A stretch of 64,000 nt of DNA. It comes from Streptantibioticus parmotrematis (GTDB lineage: Bacteria; Actinomycetota; Actinomycetes; Streptomycetales; Streptomycetaceae). The position numbers were made by a program, and so were the translations under genes. Position 1 is the first letter of the stretch. Each line of letters begins with the position of its first letter. Shown piece by piece: positions 8,178-16,907 of the stretch. Location of the stretch: positions 458,338-522,337 of the forward strand of contig NZ_JAINVZ010000002.1 in assembly GCF_019890615.1 (NCBI RefSeq), in the 5' to 3' direction. The notes beneath the pieces were generated by a model, which did no database searches, had not been told where the DNA came from, and worked only from the letters and a program-made list of their open reading frames with translations.

Positions 8178-9332
8178 CTAGAACTTGTTGCGCGGGGTGA
8201 TCCCCAGCGACAGCCCGGCCAGCCCCCGCTGGCGCCCGCCGAGCTTGCCGGCGATGGTGCGCAGCGCCTGGGCGGCCTGGGAGCCCTCGTCGGACAGCAC
8301 GACCGGGCGGCCGTCGTCGCCGCCCTCGCGCAGCCGCACGTCGATCGGGATGGAGCCGAGGACCGGCACGTTCGCGCCGGTGACCTTGGTCAGACCCTCG
8401 GCGACGCGCTGGCCGCCGCCGGTGCCGAAGACGTCGACCATCTCGCCGCAGTGCGGGCAGGGCAGGCCCGACATGTTCTCGATGACGCCGACGATCTTCT
8501 GGTGGGTCTGCACCGCGATCGTCCCGGCCCGCTCGGCGACCTCGGCGGCGGCCTGCTGAGGCGTCGTCACCACCAGGATCTCCGCGTTCGGGACGAGCTG
8601 GGCCACCGAGATCGCGATGTCACCGGTGCCGGGCGGCAGGTCCAGCAGCAGCACGTCCAGGTCGCCCCAGTAGACGTCGGCCAGGAACTGCTGGAGCGCG
8701 CGGTGCAGCATCGGGCCGCGCCAGACCACCGGCGCGTTGCCAGGGGTGAACATGCCGATGGAGATGACGCTCACGCCGTGCGCCGAGGGCGGCATGATCA
8801 TGTTCTCGACCTGGGTGGGACGGCCCTCCACGCCCAGCATCCGCGGCACCGAGTGGCCGTAGATGTCGGCGTCGACCACGCCCACCTTCAGCCCGTCGGC
8901 GGCCATCGCGGCGGCCAGGTTCACGGTCACCGAGGACTTGCCGACGCCGCCCTTGCCGGAGGCCACCGCGTAGACCCGGGTGAGCGAGCCCGGCTTGGCG
9001 AACGGCACCTCGCGCTCGGCCTGTCCGCCGCGCAGCGACTCCGCCAGCTCGCGGCGCTGCTCGTCGCTCATCACGTCCAGCTCGACCTCGACACCGGCCA
9101 CGCCGGGGACGCGCGAGACGGCCTCGGTGACCTGCCGGGTGATGGTGTCGCGCAGCGGGCAGCCCGACACGGTCAGGTAGACGGCGACGCGGACCCGGCC
9201 GTCGTCGCCGATCTCCACGGATTTGACCATGCCGAGATCGGTGATCGGCTTGTGGATCTCGGGGTCGTTCACCGTCGCCAGCGCGGTGCGTACCGCGTCG
9301 GCCTCCGGTACTCCGTACGTGTCGGTAGCCAT
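8178..9332 (-). CDS. mrp: Mrp/NBP35-type Fe-S cluster carrier ATPase
   Basis: A 384-residue P-loop protein. Residues 1-95 form a MIP18/DUF59 domain (VNDPEIHKPITDLGMV, SGCPLRD). Residues about 120-370 form the Mrp ATPase: GKGGVGKSS deviant Walker A (about 126-134), VDADIYGHSVPRMLG, DLPPGTGD, and LPCPHCGEMVDVFG with the CxxC that binds a bridging Fe-S cluster in ApbC/Nbp35. It probably loads or carries Fe-S clusters in the cytosol. ATG 9332 (MATDTYG) is chosen; an upstream start adds 17 basic residues. It is followed on the opposite strand by a convergent gene and preceded by DUF1003, as around M. tuberculosis mrp. Confidence 0.93.
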   Translation of the reverse strand: MATDTYGVPEADAVRTALATVNDPEIHKPITDLGMVKSVEIGDDGRVRVAVYLTVSGCPLRDTITRQVTEAVSRVPGVAGVEVELDVMSDEQRRELAESLRGGQAEREVPFAKPGSLTRVYAVASGKGGVGKSSVTVNLAAAMAADGLKVGVVDADIYGHSVPRMLGVEGRPTQVENMIMPPSAHGVSVISIGMFTPGNAPVVWRGPMLHRALQQFLADVYWGDLDVLLLDLPPGTGDIAISVAQLVPNAEILVVTTPQQAAAEVAERAGTIAVQTHQKIVGVIENMSGLPCPHCGEMVDVFGTGGGQRVAEGLTKVTGANVPVLGSIPIDVRLREGGDDGRPVVLSDEGSQAAQALRTIAGKLGGRQRGLAGLSLGITPRNKF

Positions 9333-9351
9333 ACGGACGATGGTACGGCGC

Positions 9352-9972
9352 CTACGGTCGCGCCCGGCCGTCACCTTCGTCACGCAGGTCGGAGTACAGG
9401 CGCTCCTCCAGCTCCTTGAGCATGTCCTGCATCTCCGAGCGGATCCAGTCGCGGGTCGCCACCTCGCCCAGGTTCATCCGCATCGCCGCGATCTCCCGGG
9501 TCAGGTACTCGGTGTCGGCGATGGACCGCTCGTTCTGCCTGCGGTCCTGCTCCAGGTTGACGCGGTCGCGGTCGTCCTGCCGGTTCTGCGCCAGCAGGAT
9601 CAGCGGGGCCGCGTACGACGCCTGGAGGGAGAGCATCAGGGTCAGGAAGATGAACGGGTAGTGGTCGAACTGGAGACGGTGCGGCGCGGCGATGTTCCAC
9701 ACCACCCAGATGACGATGACCACCGTCATCCAGACGATGAACCGCCCGGTGCCGAGGAACCGCGCGATCTGCTCGGACATCCGCCCGAACGCCTCGGGGT
9801 CGTAGGCGGGCAGCAGGCTCCGCCGGGGCGCGCGCGGCACGTCGAGCCGGGTCCTGGCGCGCGGCGTCGCGCCCGTCCCCGACTGCTGCTTGCCGCGCTG
9901 CTCGGCCTTGGCCCTGGCCCGCTCGGCCCTGGACTTGACGCGCTCGGCGCCGTGCTCGCGCTCACCGGGCAT
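9352..9972 (-). CDS. DUF1003 membrane protein
   Basis: The 206-residue product has a basic, Ala/Arg-rich N-terminus (1-40), a conserved cytosolic stretch (RFLGTGRFIVWM) and two membrane helices (about 82-101 and 113-137, with LQASYAAPLILLAQNRQ). The latter motif marks DUF1003. The C-terminal half is a charged helix ending RDWIRSEMQDML. Function unknown. Its start codon overlaps the end of the MgtE-N/CBS gene by 11 bases, so the two are a translationally coupled pair. That coupling suggests a role in magnesium or membrane homeostasis, which is inference. Confidence 0.9.
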   Translation of the reverse strand: MPGEREHGAERVKSRAERARAKAEQRGKQQSGTGATPRARTRLDVPRAPRRSLLPAYDPEAFGRMSEQIARFLGTGRFIVWMTVVIVIWVVWNIAAPHRLQFDHYPFIFLTLMLSLQASYAAPLILLAQNRQDDRDRVNLEQDRRQNERSIADTEYLTREIAAMRMNLGEVATRDWIRSEMQDMLKELEERLYSDLRDEGDGRARP

Positions 9973-11257
9973 CGGGCGCCTCCTCCAGGTCCTGCACCGG
10001 CGACATCCCGCCGTGCCCGGCGGATTCCCGCCAGTCGTCGGGCAGCAGGTGGTCCAGTACGTCGTCCACGGTGACCGCGCCCAGCAGCGAACCGCTCTCG
10101 TCCACGATCGGCGCCGCGATCATGTTGTACGTGGCCAGGTAGCTGGTGACCGCGGGCAGCGGGGTGTCCGGCGGCAGCGGCCGCAGGTCGGTGTCGACCA
10201 GCGAGCCGACCAGCGCGAACGGCGGGTCGCGCAGCAGCCGCTGGAAGTGCACGACGCCCAGGTACTTGCCGGTGGGCGTCTCGTCCGGCGGGCGGCAGAC
10301 GTAGACCTGGGCGGCGAGCGCCGGGGACAGGTCCTGGTTGCGCACCCGCGCCAGCGCCTCGGCCACGGTGGCGTCCGGGCGCAGCACGATCGGCTCGGTC
10401 GTCATCAGACCGCCCGCGGTGCGCTCCTCGTACGACAGCAGCCGCCGCACCGGGGCCGCCTCGCCGGGCTCCATCAGCCCCAGCAGCCGTTCCTTGTCCG
10501 CCTCCGGCAGCTCGGAGAGCAGGTCGGCGGCGTCGTCGGGGTCCATCGCCTCCAGCACGTCGGCGGCGCGCTCCTCGGCGAGCTTGCCCAGGATCTCGAC
10601 CTGGTCGTCCTCCGGCAGCTCCTCCAGCACGTCGGCGAGCCGGTCGTCGTCGAGAGCCGCGGCGACCTCCGCGCGGCGCTTCTCCGACAGGTGGTGCAGC
10701 ACGTTGGCGAGGTCGGCGGGGCGCAACTGCTCGAAGGTGGCCAGCAGGTTGGCCGCGCCCTGGCCGTGTTCGACGGCGGCGAAGCCGGTCACCTGGGACC
10801 ACTCGACGGTGAGCGCCTCGCCCCGCCGCCGCAGCGCGCCCCCCTTGCCGCGCCGTACGAAGACCTTGTCGATCTCCCAGTCCCTGCGGGCGGGCAGCTG
10901 GGCCATCGACACGTCCAGGACGGTGACCTCCTCGTCGGTCTCCGTGAGGCGCACCCGGCGGTCCAGCAGCTCGCCCAGCACCAGCGTCTCGGCCGCCCGC
11001 TGCTCGAAGCGCCGCAGGTTGACCACGCCGGTGGTGATGACCTGGCCGGACTCCACGCCGACCACCCGGGTCATCGGCACGAAGATCCGGCGGCGGCTGA
11101 CCACCTCGACGACCAGGCCCAGCACCAGCGGCGGACGGCCGCCGATGCGCAGCATCACCACGACGTCGCGCAGCCTGCCGACCTGGTCGCCGTTGGGATC
11201 GAAGACGGCGACCCCCGAGAGGTGGGAGATGAAGACCCGGGGGGCTCCCGCGACCAT
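9962..11257 (-). CDS. MgtE N-terminal and CBS domain protein without a membrane domain
   Basis: The product has 431 residues. A PRC-barrel-like N-terminus (FISHLSGVAVFDPNGDQVGR) is followed by a second similar barrel, then the superhelical MgtE N domain (about 190-285) with repeats such as LADVLEELPEDDQVEILGKL and DPDDAADLLSELPE. Two CBS domains close the protein (GGLMTTEPIVLRPDATVAEA; ITSYLATYNMIAAPIVDE-like). The channel-forming membrane domain of true MgtE is absent, so it is not itself a transporter. It may be a magnesium-sensing cytosolic partner. I chose ATG 11257 (MVAGAPRVF). A longer reading frame upstream is low-complexity and runs through a 10-bp tandem repeat. It is coupled to DUF1003. 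Confidence 0.87.
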   Translation of the reverse strand: MVAGAPRVFISHLSGVAVFDPNGDQVGRLRDVVVMLRIGGRPPLVLGLVVEVVSRRRIFVPMTRVVGVESGQVITTGVVNLRRFEQRAAETLVLGELLDRRVRLTETDEEVTVLDVSMAQLPARRDWEIDKVFVRRGKGGALRRRGEALTVEWSQVTGFAAVEHGQGAANLLATFEQLRPADLANVLHHLSEKRRAEVAAALDDDRLADVLEELPEDDQVEILGKLAEERAADVLEAMDPDDAADLLSELPEADKERLLGLMEPGEAAPVRRLLSYEERTAGGLMTTEPIVLRPDATVAEALARVRNQDLSPALAAQVYVCRPPDETPTGKYLGVVHFQRLLRDPPFALVGSLVDTDLRPLPPDTPLPAVTSYLATYNMIAAPIVDESGSLLGAVTVDDVLDHLLPDDWRESAGHGGMSPVQDLEEAPDAR

Positions 11258-11293
11258 GCCGAGCCTCCGATACCAGTCCGCCTGCGTGTCCGC

Positions 11294-11328
11294 GTTCTTC
11301 GTTGTTCTTCGTTGTTCTTCGTTGTTCC
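11294..11328. repeat. 10-bp AT-rich tandem repeat
   Basis: The unit GTTGTTCTTC occurs about three and a half times just upstream of the MgtE-N/CBS gene (37 bases before its ATG). On the coding strand it reads as repeated GAAGAACAAC. It is clearly lower in GC than its surroundings. Confidence 0.9.
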
Positions 11329-11610
11329 TGTCCCCGGTACCTCGGCGCCTGGACGCCGCGGCGCCCCGGACGCCCCGAAGAGGGCTCACCCGCTCCCCGA
11401 CGAGCGGCGCTCCCCACCCGAAGGGGTGCAAAGGATCAAAGGCAAGACTAGCCGCCCCGCGGGGCCTGGTCGCGACGCGCCGGCCAAGGAAAGGCCAACT
11501 CGACGCCGCCCGGCACGTCCGACGGCAAGCCGCCTCGCCGAGGGTGGTCACACCGTCACTCCGCGGGGTCGCCTGGTGGGCTCAGGCGCGCCCCCGGCCG
11601 GGGCCGGGCG

Positions 11611-12162
11611 TCAGCGTCCGGCGCGGCGGCGGCCGAACAGCAGCCGGGGCAACCCGGCCGGCACCGGGCGGCGGGTGATGGCGGCGGTCGGCACGGGGGC
11701 CGCGGCACCGCTGCCGTCGGGCATCGCCCCCGGCTGCTCGGCGGGCGGCCCGGACGGCTCCAGCCGCAGCACCCGGCACTCGCGGGCCCAGCGCTCCGTC
11801 ATCGTCTCGGCGTCCGGCGCGTTGAGCCGCTTGCCCTTCAGCTCCTCGACGGCCGCCCGCCACGCCTCGCCGTCCGGCGTGAGCTCCCGGACCACGGCGG
11901 GGAAGGCCACCAGACGGCCGCCCTTGTCCTTGCTGCGCACGGTGACCATGGTCTCGGCGCCGTCCGCCAGCCCGCGCAGCGGCTGCTCGCCGGGGCCGCC
12001 GCCGACCAGGCACACGGCGCCGTCCAGCCAGACGTGCCACAGGCCGACCGCCGGGCCCTCGGTGCCACGCACCCACAGCAGGCCCGACTTCTTGGCCGCC
12101 TCCTCGATCAGCGCACGTTCCAGCAGCTCGCGCCGCGTGCTCTCCGTTTCAGCCTCCGCCAT
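11611..12162 (-). CDS. Conserved hypothetical protein, possible split-barrel fold
   Basis: A 183-residue soluble protein. The body (about 20-135) alternates strands: SGLLWVRGTEG, LWHVWLDGAVCLVGGGPGEQ, ETMVTVRSKDKGG and a helix (DGEAWRAAVEELKGKRLNAP). This pattern resembles pyridoxamine-phosphate-oxidase-like split barrels, but I see no firm flavin-binding signature. The C-terminal 50 residues are Pro/Gly/Arg-rich and probably disordered. I chose ATG 12162 (MAEAETEST); an in-frame GTG sits three codons upstream and neither has a strong ribosome site. It lies between the MgtE-N/CBS gene and a divergent EamA exporter. Confidence 0.75.
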   Translation of the reverse strand: MAEAETESTRRELLERALIEEAAKKSGLLWVRGTEGPAVGLWHVWLDGAVCLVGGGPGEQPLRGLADGAETMVTVRSKDKGGRLVAFPAVVRELTPDGEAWRAAVEELKGKRLNAPDAETMTERWARECRVLRLEPSGPPAEQPGAMPDGSGAAAPVPTAAITRRPVPAGLPRLLFGRRRAGR

Positions 12163-12284
12163 GCGGGCCACCCTAGTACCGGGTCCCGCCGGAGCTGTCC
12201 GGCCGGTGGACGGTCAGTTCCATGAGGGGGTCACGCCCCTTACGCTGAACGGGTCCTGGAACCGCTGTCCGAGTTGCTGAAGGG

Positions 12285-13280
12285 GTGTGCCCCACGTTGT
12301 CCGGCGCCTCGCCCGTCTCCCGGGCCCGCACGACGCGTCAGGCCGCCGAGCCGACGACCGACCTCGGTGCCCCGGGCGCGTCGCCCCGTACCGATCTGGT
12401 GCTGCTGGCGGTCGCGGTCGCCGGGATCTCGATGTCGGCGCCGCTGGTGGCCGCCACCGCGGCGCCCGCCCTGGCCATCGCCTTCTGGCGCAACGCCATG
12501 GCGGTCGGCGTGCTCAGCCCGTTCGTGCTGCTGCGCTCGCGCGGGGAGCTGCGCCGGATGGGACGGCGCGCGGTGCTGCTGTCGGTGGCGGCGGGCTGCG
12601 TGCTCGCGCTGCACTTCGGCCTGTGGCTGCCCAGCCTGTCGATGACCTCGGTGGCCTCCTCCACCGCGCTGGTGACCACCACGCCGATCTGGACCACGCT
12701 GATCCTGCGGCTGCGCGGCCAGCGCAGGCCGGGCCTGGTGTGGGCGGGCAGCGCGCTGGCCATCGTGGGCGTCGTGACCGTCTCCGGTGTCGACTTCTCC
12801 ACCTCCGCCCGCGCCCTGGGCGGCGACGCGCTGGCGCTGGCCGGAGGCATGGCGGCGGCCGGGTACGTGCTGCTGGGTGCCGAGGTGCGGCGCACCGTCG
12901 GCACGGCCGCGTACACCTACGTCTGCTACGGCACCACGGCCGTCGTGCTCCTCGTCGCCTGTCTGGTCTCCGGCGCCTCGGTGGGCTCCGGGTACTCGGC
13001 GGACACCTGGGCCAAGCTGGTCGCGCTCACCGTCGCCGCCCAACTGCTGGGGCACTCGCTGATCAACCGGGTGGTGCGCGGCCTGGGCCCGTCGGTCACC
13101 TCCACCGCGATCCTGCTGGAGACCCCGGGGGCCGCGCTGATCGCGGCGGTCTGGCTGGGCCAGCGCCCGCCGCTCGCGGTCTACCCGGGGCTGGTGGTGA
13201 TCCTCGCGGGTCTCGCCCTGGTCATCCTCTCCGGCCGCCGCGAGGGCCGCGCCACGCCAGAACCCGAGACCGGCGTCTGA
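12285..13280 (+). CDS. EamA/DMT-family exporter
   Basis: A 331-residue integral membrane protein with about ten helices in two EamA halves. LVLLAVAVAGISMSAPLVAA and LAIAFWRNAMAVGVLSPF open the first half (FWRN is the typical motif). LALAGGMAAAGYVLLGAEVR and STAILLETPGAALIAAVWLG mark the second. It belongs to the drug/metabolite transporter superfamily; substrate unknown. The GTG start is preceded by GAAGGGG, and a TACGCT -10-like box at 12241-12246 would give a 30-base leader. The gene is convergent with corA, with a 39-base gap and no clear terminator. Confidence 0.9.
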   Translation: MCPTLSGASPVSRARTTRQAAEPTTDLGAPGASPRTDLVLLAVAVAGISMSAPLVAATAAPALAIAFWRNAMAVGVLSPFVLLRSRGELRRMGRRAVLLSVAAGCVLALHFGLWLPSLSMTSVASSTALVTTTPIWTTLILRLRGQRRPGLVWAGSALAIVGVVTVSGVDFSTSARALGGDALALAGGMAAAGYVLLGAEVRRTVGTAAYTYVCYGTTAVVLLVACLVSGASVGSGYSADTWAKLVALTVAAQLLGHSLINRVVRGLGPSVTSTAILLETPGAALIAAVWLGQRPPLAVYPGLVVILAGLALVILSGRREGRATPEPETGV

Positions 13281-13319
13281 GCACGGCGCCCGCGCCCCGG
13301 CCCGGCGACAACAGCGCCG

Positions 13320-14423
13320 CTACAGCCAGCCGTTGCGGCGGAAGCCGCGGTGGATCGCCACGCAGACGGCGACCATGGCGACCAGCACCACGTAGTAGCC
13401 GTAGCGGGTGTGCAGTTCGGGCATGTGCGTGAAGTTCATCCCGTACACACCGGTGATCATCGTCGGCACGGCGAGGATCGCCGCCCACGCGGTGATCTTG
13501 CGCATGTCCTCGTTCTGCGCGACGGTCGCCTGCGCCAGGTTGGCCTGGAGGATGGAGTTCAGCAGGTCGTCGAAGCCCACGACCTGCTCGTGCACCCGGG
13601 CCAGGTGGTCGGCGACGTCCCGGAAGTAGGTGCGCACCTGCGGGTCGATGCTGGGCATCGGGCGCTCGCTCAGCAGCTGGGTGGGCCGCAGCAGCGGGCC
13701 GACCGCGCGCTTGAACTCCAGCACCTCGCGCTTGAGCTGGTAGATCCGCCCGGCCGTCTCCATGCCGCCGGAGCCGGTGGTCTCCGTGGAGAACACGTCG
13801 ATCTCCACCTCGTCGATGTCGTTCTGCACGGCGGCGGCGACCGCGAGGTAGTCGTCGACCACCCGGTCGGCGATGGCGTGCAGCACCGCGCTCGGCCCCC
13901 TGGCCAGCAACTCCGGGCTGGACTCCAGGCGGTGCCGCAGCGAGCGCAGCGAGCCGTGGCCGCCGTGCCGCACGGTGACCACGAACTCGGCGCCGGTGAA
14001 GACCATCACCTCACCGGTCTCCACCACCTCGCTGGTGGCGGTCAGCCGGGTGTGCTCGACGTAGCGCACGGTCTTGAAGACGGTGAACAGCGTCTCGTCG
14101 TAGCGCTCCAGCTTGGGGCGCTGGTGGGCGTGGACGGCGTCTTCGACGGCCAGCGGGTGCAGGCCGAACTCCTTGGCGATACCGGCGAGTTCGGCCTCGC
14201 CCGGCTCGTGCAGGCCGATCCACACGAAGCCCTCGCCCGCCTCGCGCACCTGCGCCAGGGCCGCGCCCGGCGCCAACTGGCCCGAGGCGCGCCGCCCTTC
14301 GCGGTAGACGGCGCAGTCGACCACGGAATCGCCCAGCGGCTCGCAGGGGTGGGCGTCACCGGCTCCGGACGCCTTGCGGAACGCCGGGCGTACGGCCGCG
14401 CGCAGATCGCGGATCATCGACAT
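13320..14423 (-). CDS. corA: CorA-family magnesium/cobalt transporter
   Basis: A 367-residue CorA channel. The long cytosolic N-domain (about 1-300) contains EAGEGFVWIGLHEPGEAEL and HPLAVEDAVHAHQRPKLERY, both typical. Two C-terminal membrane helices follow: the first ends with the selectivity signature YGMNFTHMPE, the second is YYVVLVAMVAVCVAIHRGFR. The chain ends NGWL. The GMN loop shows it can conduct Mg2+ (and Co2+/Ni2+). Two ATG codons, two codons apart, start the chain (MSM); the first is used. Together with the MgtE-N/CBS gene it makes this a magnesium-related neighbourhood. Confidence 0.94.
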   Translation of the reverse strand: MSMIRDLRAAVRPAFRKASGAGDAHPCEPLGDSVVDCAVYREGRRASGQLAPGAALAQVREAGEGFVWIGLHEPGEAELAGIAKEFGLHPLAVEDAVHAHQRPKLERYDETLFTVFKTVRYVEHTRLTATSEVVETGEVMVFTGAEFVVTVRHGGHGSLRSLRHRLESSPELLARGPSAVLHAIADRVVDDYLAVAAAVQNDIDEVEIDVFSTETTGSGGMETAGRIYQLKREVLEFKRAVGPLLRPTQLLSERPMPSIDPQVRTYFRDVADHLARVHEQVVGFDDLLNSILQANLAQATVAQNEDMRKITAWAAILAVPTMITGVYGMNFTHMPELHTRYGYYVVLVAMVAVCVAIHRGFRRNGWL

Positions 14424-14881
14424 GGGGCTGGCTCCTTCGCGGACCGGCCGCCGGACCGGGCGGAGAGAGGGTCCGGGGCGTGACGGTGAGGACGAGGAAG
14501 CTCTTCCGGAACGGCCGGGAACGGAGACCGGGCCGCGCGGGCCGGAAGTGGGCCGGTGCGCCGGGCGGGCGCCCGCGACGAGCGGGCGTTACGACGGCGG
14601 GGGCGGCGCTGCCGCCAAGGGGCGGACGCGGCGCGGGCCCGGGTCGTCAGACGCGGGCGGGCTCAGGACCGGAAGAGCTGTCGGTACTGCACGGTCGACT
14701 GGGATCCATCGCAGCCCCACCTCCTCCGGCCGGTCCCCGAGGGGGACGTCCACGCTGGTGCGGTCCGCCGTCGCGGCGGCCCAGCGGTTCACCATACCAA
14801 GGCGGCCCGTCGCCGCCCGCCCCCGTGGCGCGGTACCGCCCGCCCCGGTGGCGCGGTCCTGACGCGCTCTATGCTCCCGGT
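14424..14881. other. 458-base divergent intergenic region, no recognised gene
   Basis: This gap separates corA (leftward) from the SUFU-domain gene (rightward). Open frames here are Arg/Pro/Gly-rich and look like GC artefacts. At the right end TATGCT (14870-14875) ends 7 bases before the SUFU ATG, a leaderless promoter arrangement. I looked for a magnesium riboswitch for corA and could not support one by eye. Confidence 0.5.
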
Positions 14882-15535
14882 ATGTCTGACGTGGTGGAGT
14901 TGGCGGAGGCCCGGCTGCGCGGCGCGCTCGGCGAGCCGGACGCCCGCGCGGCGGTGACCTTCCTGGGCACCGGACGCATCGAGGTGCTGCGCTTCACCGG
15001 GGGCGGCGCCGGGCCCGACCGCGACGGCTCCAGGCCTGACGGCTCCGGGCCCGACGGCTCCAGGCCCGACGGCGACGTGGTGCGCTACGCGACGCTCGGG
15101 ATGTCGCGGGAGCCGATGAGCGATCCGACCTCGCCCACCGCCGACCCGGTGCGCGGACCGCGTGCCGAACTGGTGCTGTCGGTACGGGCCGGCCGCGCCG
15201 ACACCGACAAGGCGCTGCGCCCGCTGGCCGTGCTCGCCGCGTCGCCGCAGGTCGAGGGCGTGGTCGTGGCACCGGGCGGGTCGCTGGACCTGGGCGAGCC
15301 GCTGTGGCCAGGGGCGCCGTTCTCCGCGGTGCTGGTGGCCGAGCCGGGCGGGCTGGTCGAGGACCTGGAACTGGACGAGCCGATGGACCCGGTCCGCTTC
15401 TTCCCGTTGCTGCCGATGACGGCCAACGAGGCCGCCTGGAAGCGGGTGCACGGCGCCGCCGCCCTCCAGGAACGCTGGCTGGCGGCGGGCACCGATCTGC
15501 GCGACCCGCTGCGGGCCGGGGTCGACCTGGGCTGA
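14882..15535 (+). CDS. Suppressor-of-fused (SUFU) domain protein
   Basis: A 217-residue protein with the bacterial SUFU-like domain: an N-terminal FLGTGRIEVLRF strand, a central GPRAELVLSVRAG, and the C-terminal FSAVLVAEPGGLVEDL followed by VRFFPLLPMTANEAAWKRVH, the most characteristic block. In animals SUFU is a Hedgehog-pathway regulator; the bacterial role is unknown, and some relatives act as immunity proteins. Residues about 41-60 contain a PDGSG/RPDG repeat encoded by 15-base DNA units. It looks like an expanded surface loop. A TATGCT -10 box ends 7 bases before ATG, so the message may be leaderless. Confidence 0.85.
   Translation: MSDVVELAEARLRGALGEPDARAAVTFLGTGRIEVLRFTGGGAGPDRDGSRPDGSGPDGSRPDGDVVRYATLGMSREPMSDPTSPTADPVRGPRAELVLSVRAGRADTDKALRPLAVLAASPQVEGVVVAPGGSLDLGEPLWPGAPFSAVLVAEPGGLVEDLELDEPMDPVRFFPLLPMTANEAAWKRVHGAAALQERWLAAGTDLRDPLRAGVDLG
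15022..15075 (+). repeat. 15-bp coding repeats in the SUFU gene
   Basis: Three to four imperfect copies of a unit like CCCGACGGCTCCAGG encode a repeating Pro-Asp-Gly-Ser-Gly/Arg motif near residues 47-64. All units are multiples of three, so the frame is kept. Confidence 0.8.
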
Positions 15536-15540
15536 CGGCG

Positions 15541-15572
15541 GCGCGCTCCTCCCGTACGGGTACGGGACGCGC
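15541..15572. terminator. Stem-loop between convergent SUFU and MFS genes
   Basis: GCGCG and CGCGC at the base and TCCCGTA/TACGGGA above them form a bulged hairpin with a CGGG loop. A near-copy of the right part (TCCCGTACGGGACGCGCGG) recurs at 15582-15600, ending exactly at the MFS stop. No T-tract. Confidence 0.45.
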
Positions 15573-15600
15573 GGCCGTCCTTCCCGTACGGGACGCGCGG

Positions 15601-16860
15601 TCAGTCGGCGAACACCGCCACGCTGTCCCGCGTCGCGTGCGCGGGCTCCAACTCCTCCGCGTCGTGCCGCAGTTGGCGCCGCCGGACCACCACGATGCCC
15701 GAGCCCACCAGCGCGGCGAGCCCGGCGACCAGGAACGGCACGTGCAGGTTCGTCCAGCCCGCGATCTTCGGCGCGAGGTAGGGCGCGGCGGCCGCCGCGA
15801 ACCAGCGCACGAAGTTGTAGCCCGCGCTCGCCACCGGCCGCGGCGCGTCCGAGACGCCGAGCGCCAGCTCGGTGAAGACGGTGTTGTTCAGGCCGATGAA
15901 CGCGCCGGAGACGATGGTCGCCACGACCGCGGTGGTGTGGCTCCCGTAGCCGAGCACCACCAGGTCGAGCGCGAGCAGCACCAGCGAGGTGCCCAGCACC
16001 TTCAGCGACCCGAAGCGTTCCTGCGCGCGCGGCGCGACCAGCACCGAGAAGACCGCCAGCAGCAGCCCCCAGGCGAAGAAGACGCCGCCGGAGCGGTACG
16101 GGCTCATGTCGAGCACGAAGGGGGTGAAGGCCAGCACGGTGAAGAACGCGTAGTTGTAGAAGAACGCGCTCGCGGCGGCGGACGCCAGCCCGCCGTGCCC
16201 CAGGGCCCGGATCGGGTCGAGCACCGAGGTCTTGCGCGCGGGCTTCGGCTGCTCCTTCAGGAAGCAGGTGATGGCGACGAACCCGATGGCCATCAGGACG
16301 GCGGTGCCGAAGAACGGGTAGCGCCACTTGAGGTTGCCCAGGATCGCGCCGACCAGCGGACCGCAGGCCATGCCGAGACCGAGCGCCGACTCGTACAGCA
16401 GGATCGCCGCCGCGCTGCCTCCGGCGGCCGCGCCGACGATGACGGCGAGCGAGGTGGAGACGAACAACGCGTTGCCCAGGCCCCATCCGGCGCGGAAGCC
16501 GACGAGTTCGCCGACCGAGTGCGAGGTGCCGGCCAGCGCCGCGAAGACCACCACCAGCGCCAGCCCGGCCAGCAGCGTCTTGCGCCCGCCGATCCGGCTG
16601 GAGACGAAGCCGGTGATCAGCATGGCGAACGCGGTGATCAGGAAGTAGCTGGTGAACAGCAGCGACACCTGGCTCGGGGTGGCGTTCAGCCCCTTGGCGA
16701 TGGACGGCAGGATCGGGTCGACCAGGCCGATGCCCATGAACGCGACGACGGCCGCGCCCGCGGTCGCCCACACGGCCCTGGGCTGCTTCAGCAGGCTCCG
16801 GGCGCCCTCGTCGAACGGGTCCTGCTCGCGGGTGTCCGGACGCGGGTCGGTGCGTGGCAC
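15601..16860 (-). CDS. MFS transporter
   Basis: A 419-residue major facilitator protein with about twelve helices. The first helix carries GIGLVDPILPSIAKGLNATP, an Asp-Pro-containing motif D typical of drug efflux MFS. The loop between helices 2 and 3 contains SSRIGGRKTLLAG, the motif A region. The second half contains RFGSLKVLG. The likely role is drug or metabolite export; substrate unknown. GTG 16860 is the start. The upstream region (16861-16970) is unusually AT-rich for this genome and holds repeat elements that could be a regulator site. The adjacent zinc-ribbon gene is divergent. Confidence 0.9.
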   Translation of the reverse strand: MPRTDPRPDTREQDPFDEGARSLLKQPRAVWATAGAAVVAFMGIGLVDPILPSIAKGLNATPSQVSLLFTSYFLITAFAMLITGFVSSRIGGRKTLLAGLALVVVFAALAGTSHSVGELVGFRAGWGLGNALFVSTSLAVIVGAAAGGSAAAILLYESALGLGMACGPLVGAILGNLKWRYPFFGTAVLMAIGFVAITCFLKEQPKPARKTSVLDPIRALGHGGLASAAASAFFYNYAFFTVLAFTPFVLDMSPYRSGGVFFAWGLLLAVFSVLVAPRAQERFGSLKVLGTSLVLLALDLVVLGYGSHTTAVVATIVSGAFIGLNNTVFTELALGVSDAPRPVASAGYNFVRWFAAAAAPYLAPKIAGWTNLHVPFLVAGLAALVGSGIVVVRRRQLRHDAEELEPAHATRDSVAVFAD

Positions 16861-16907
16861 GGTGGCTCCTCACTCCCGGATCACGACCGGGTTCACGACG
16901 TCCTCAG

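Noticed and set aside
3884..9400. Long leftward frames across sigE, htrA and mrp
   Set aside because: Arg/Gly-rich translations; the opposite strand carries complete conserved proteins.
9962..11257. Annotation as full MgtE magnesium channel
   Set aside because: No transmembrane domain is encoded after the CBS domains; the frame stops at 9962.
14589..14795. 68-codon frame between corA and SUFU genes
   Set aside because: No ribosome site, no similarity I can name, Pro-rich end.
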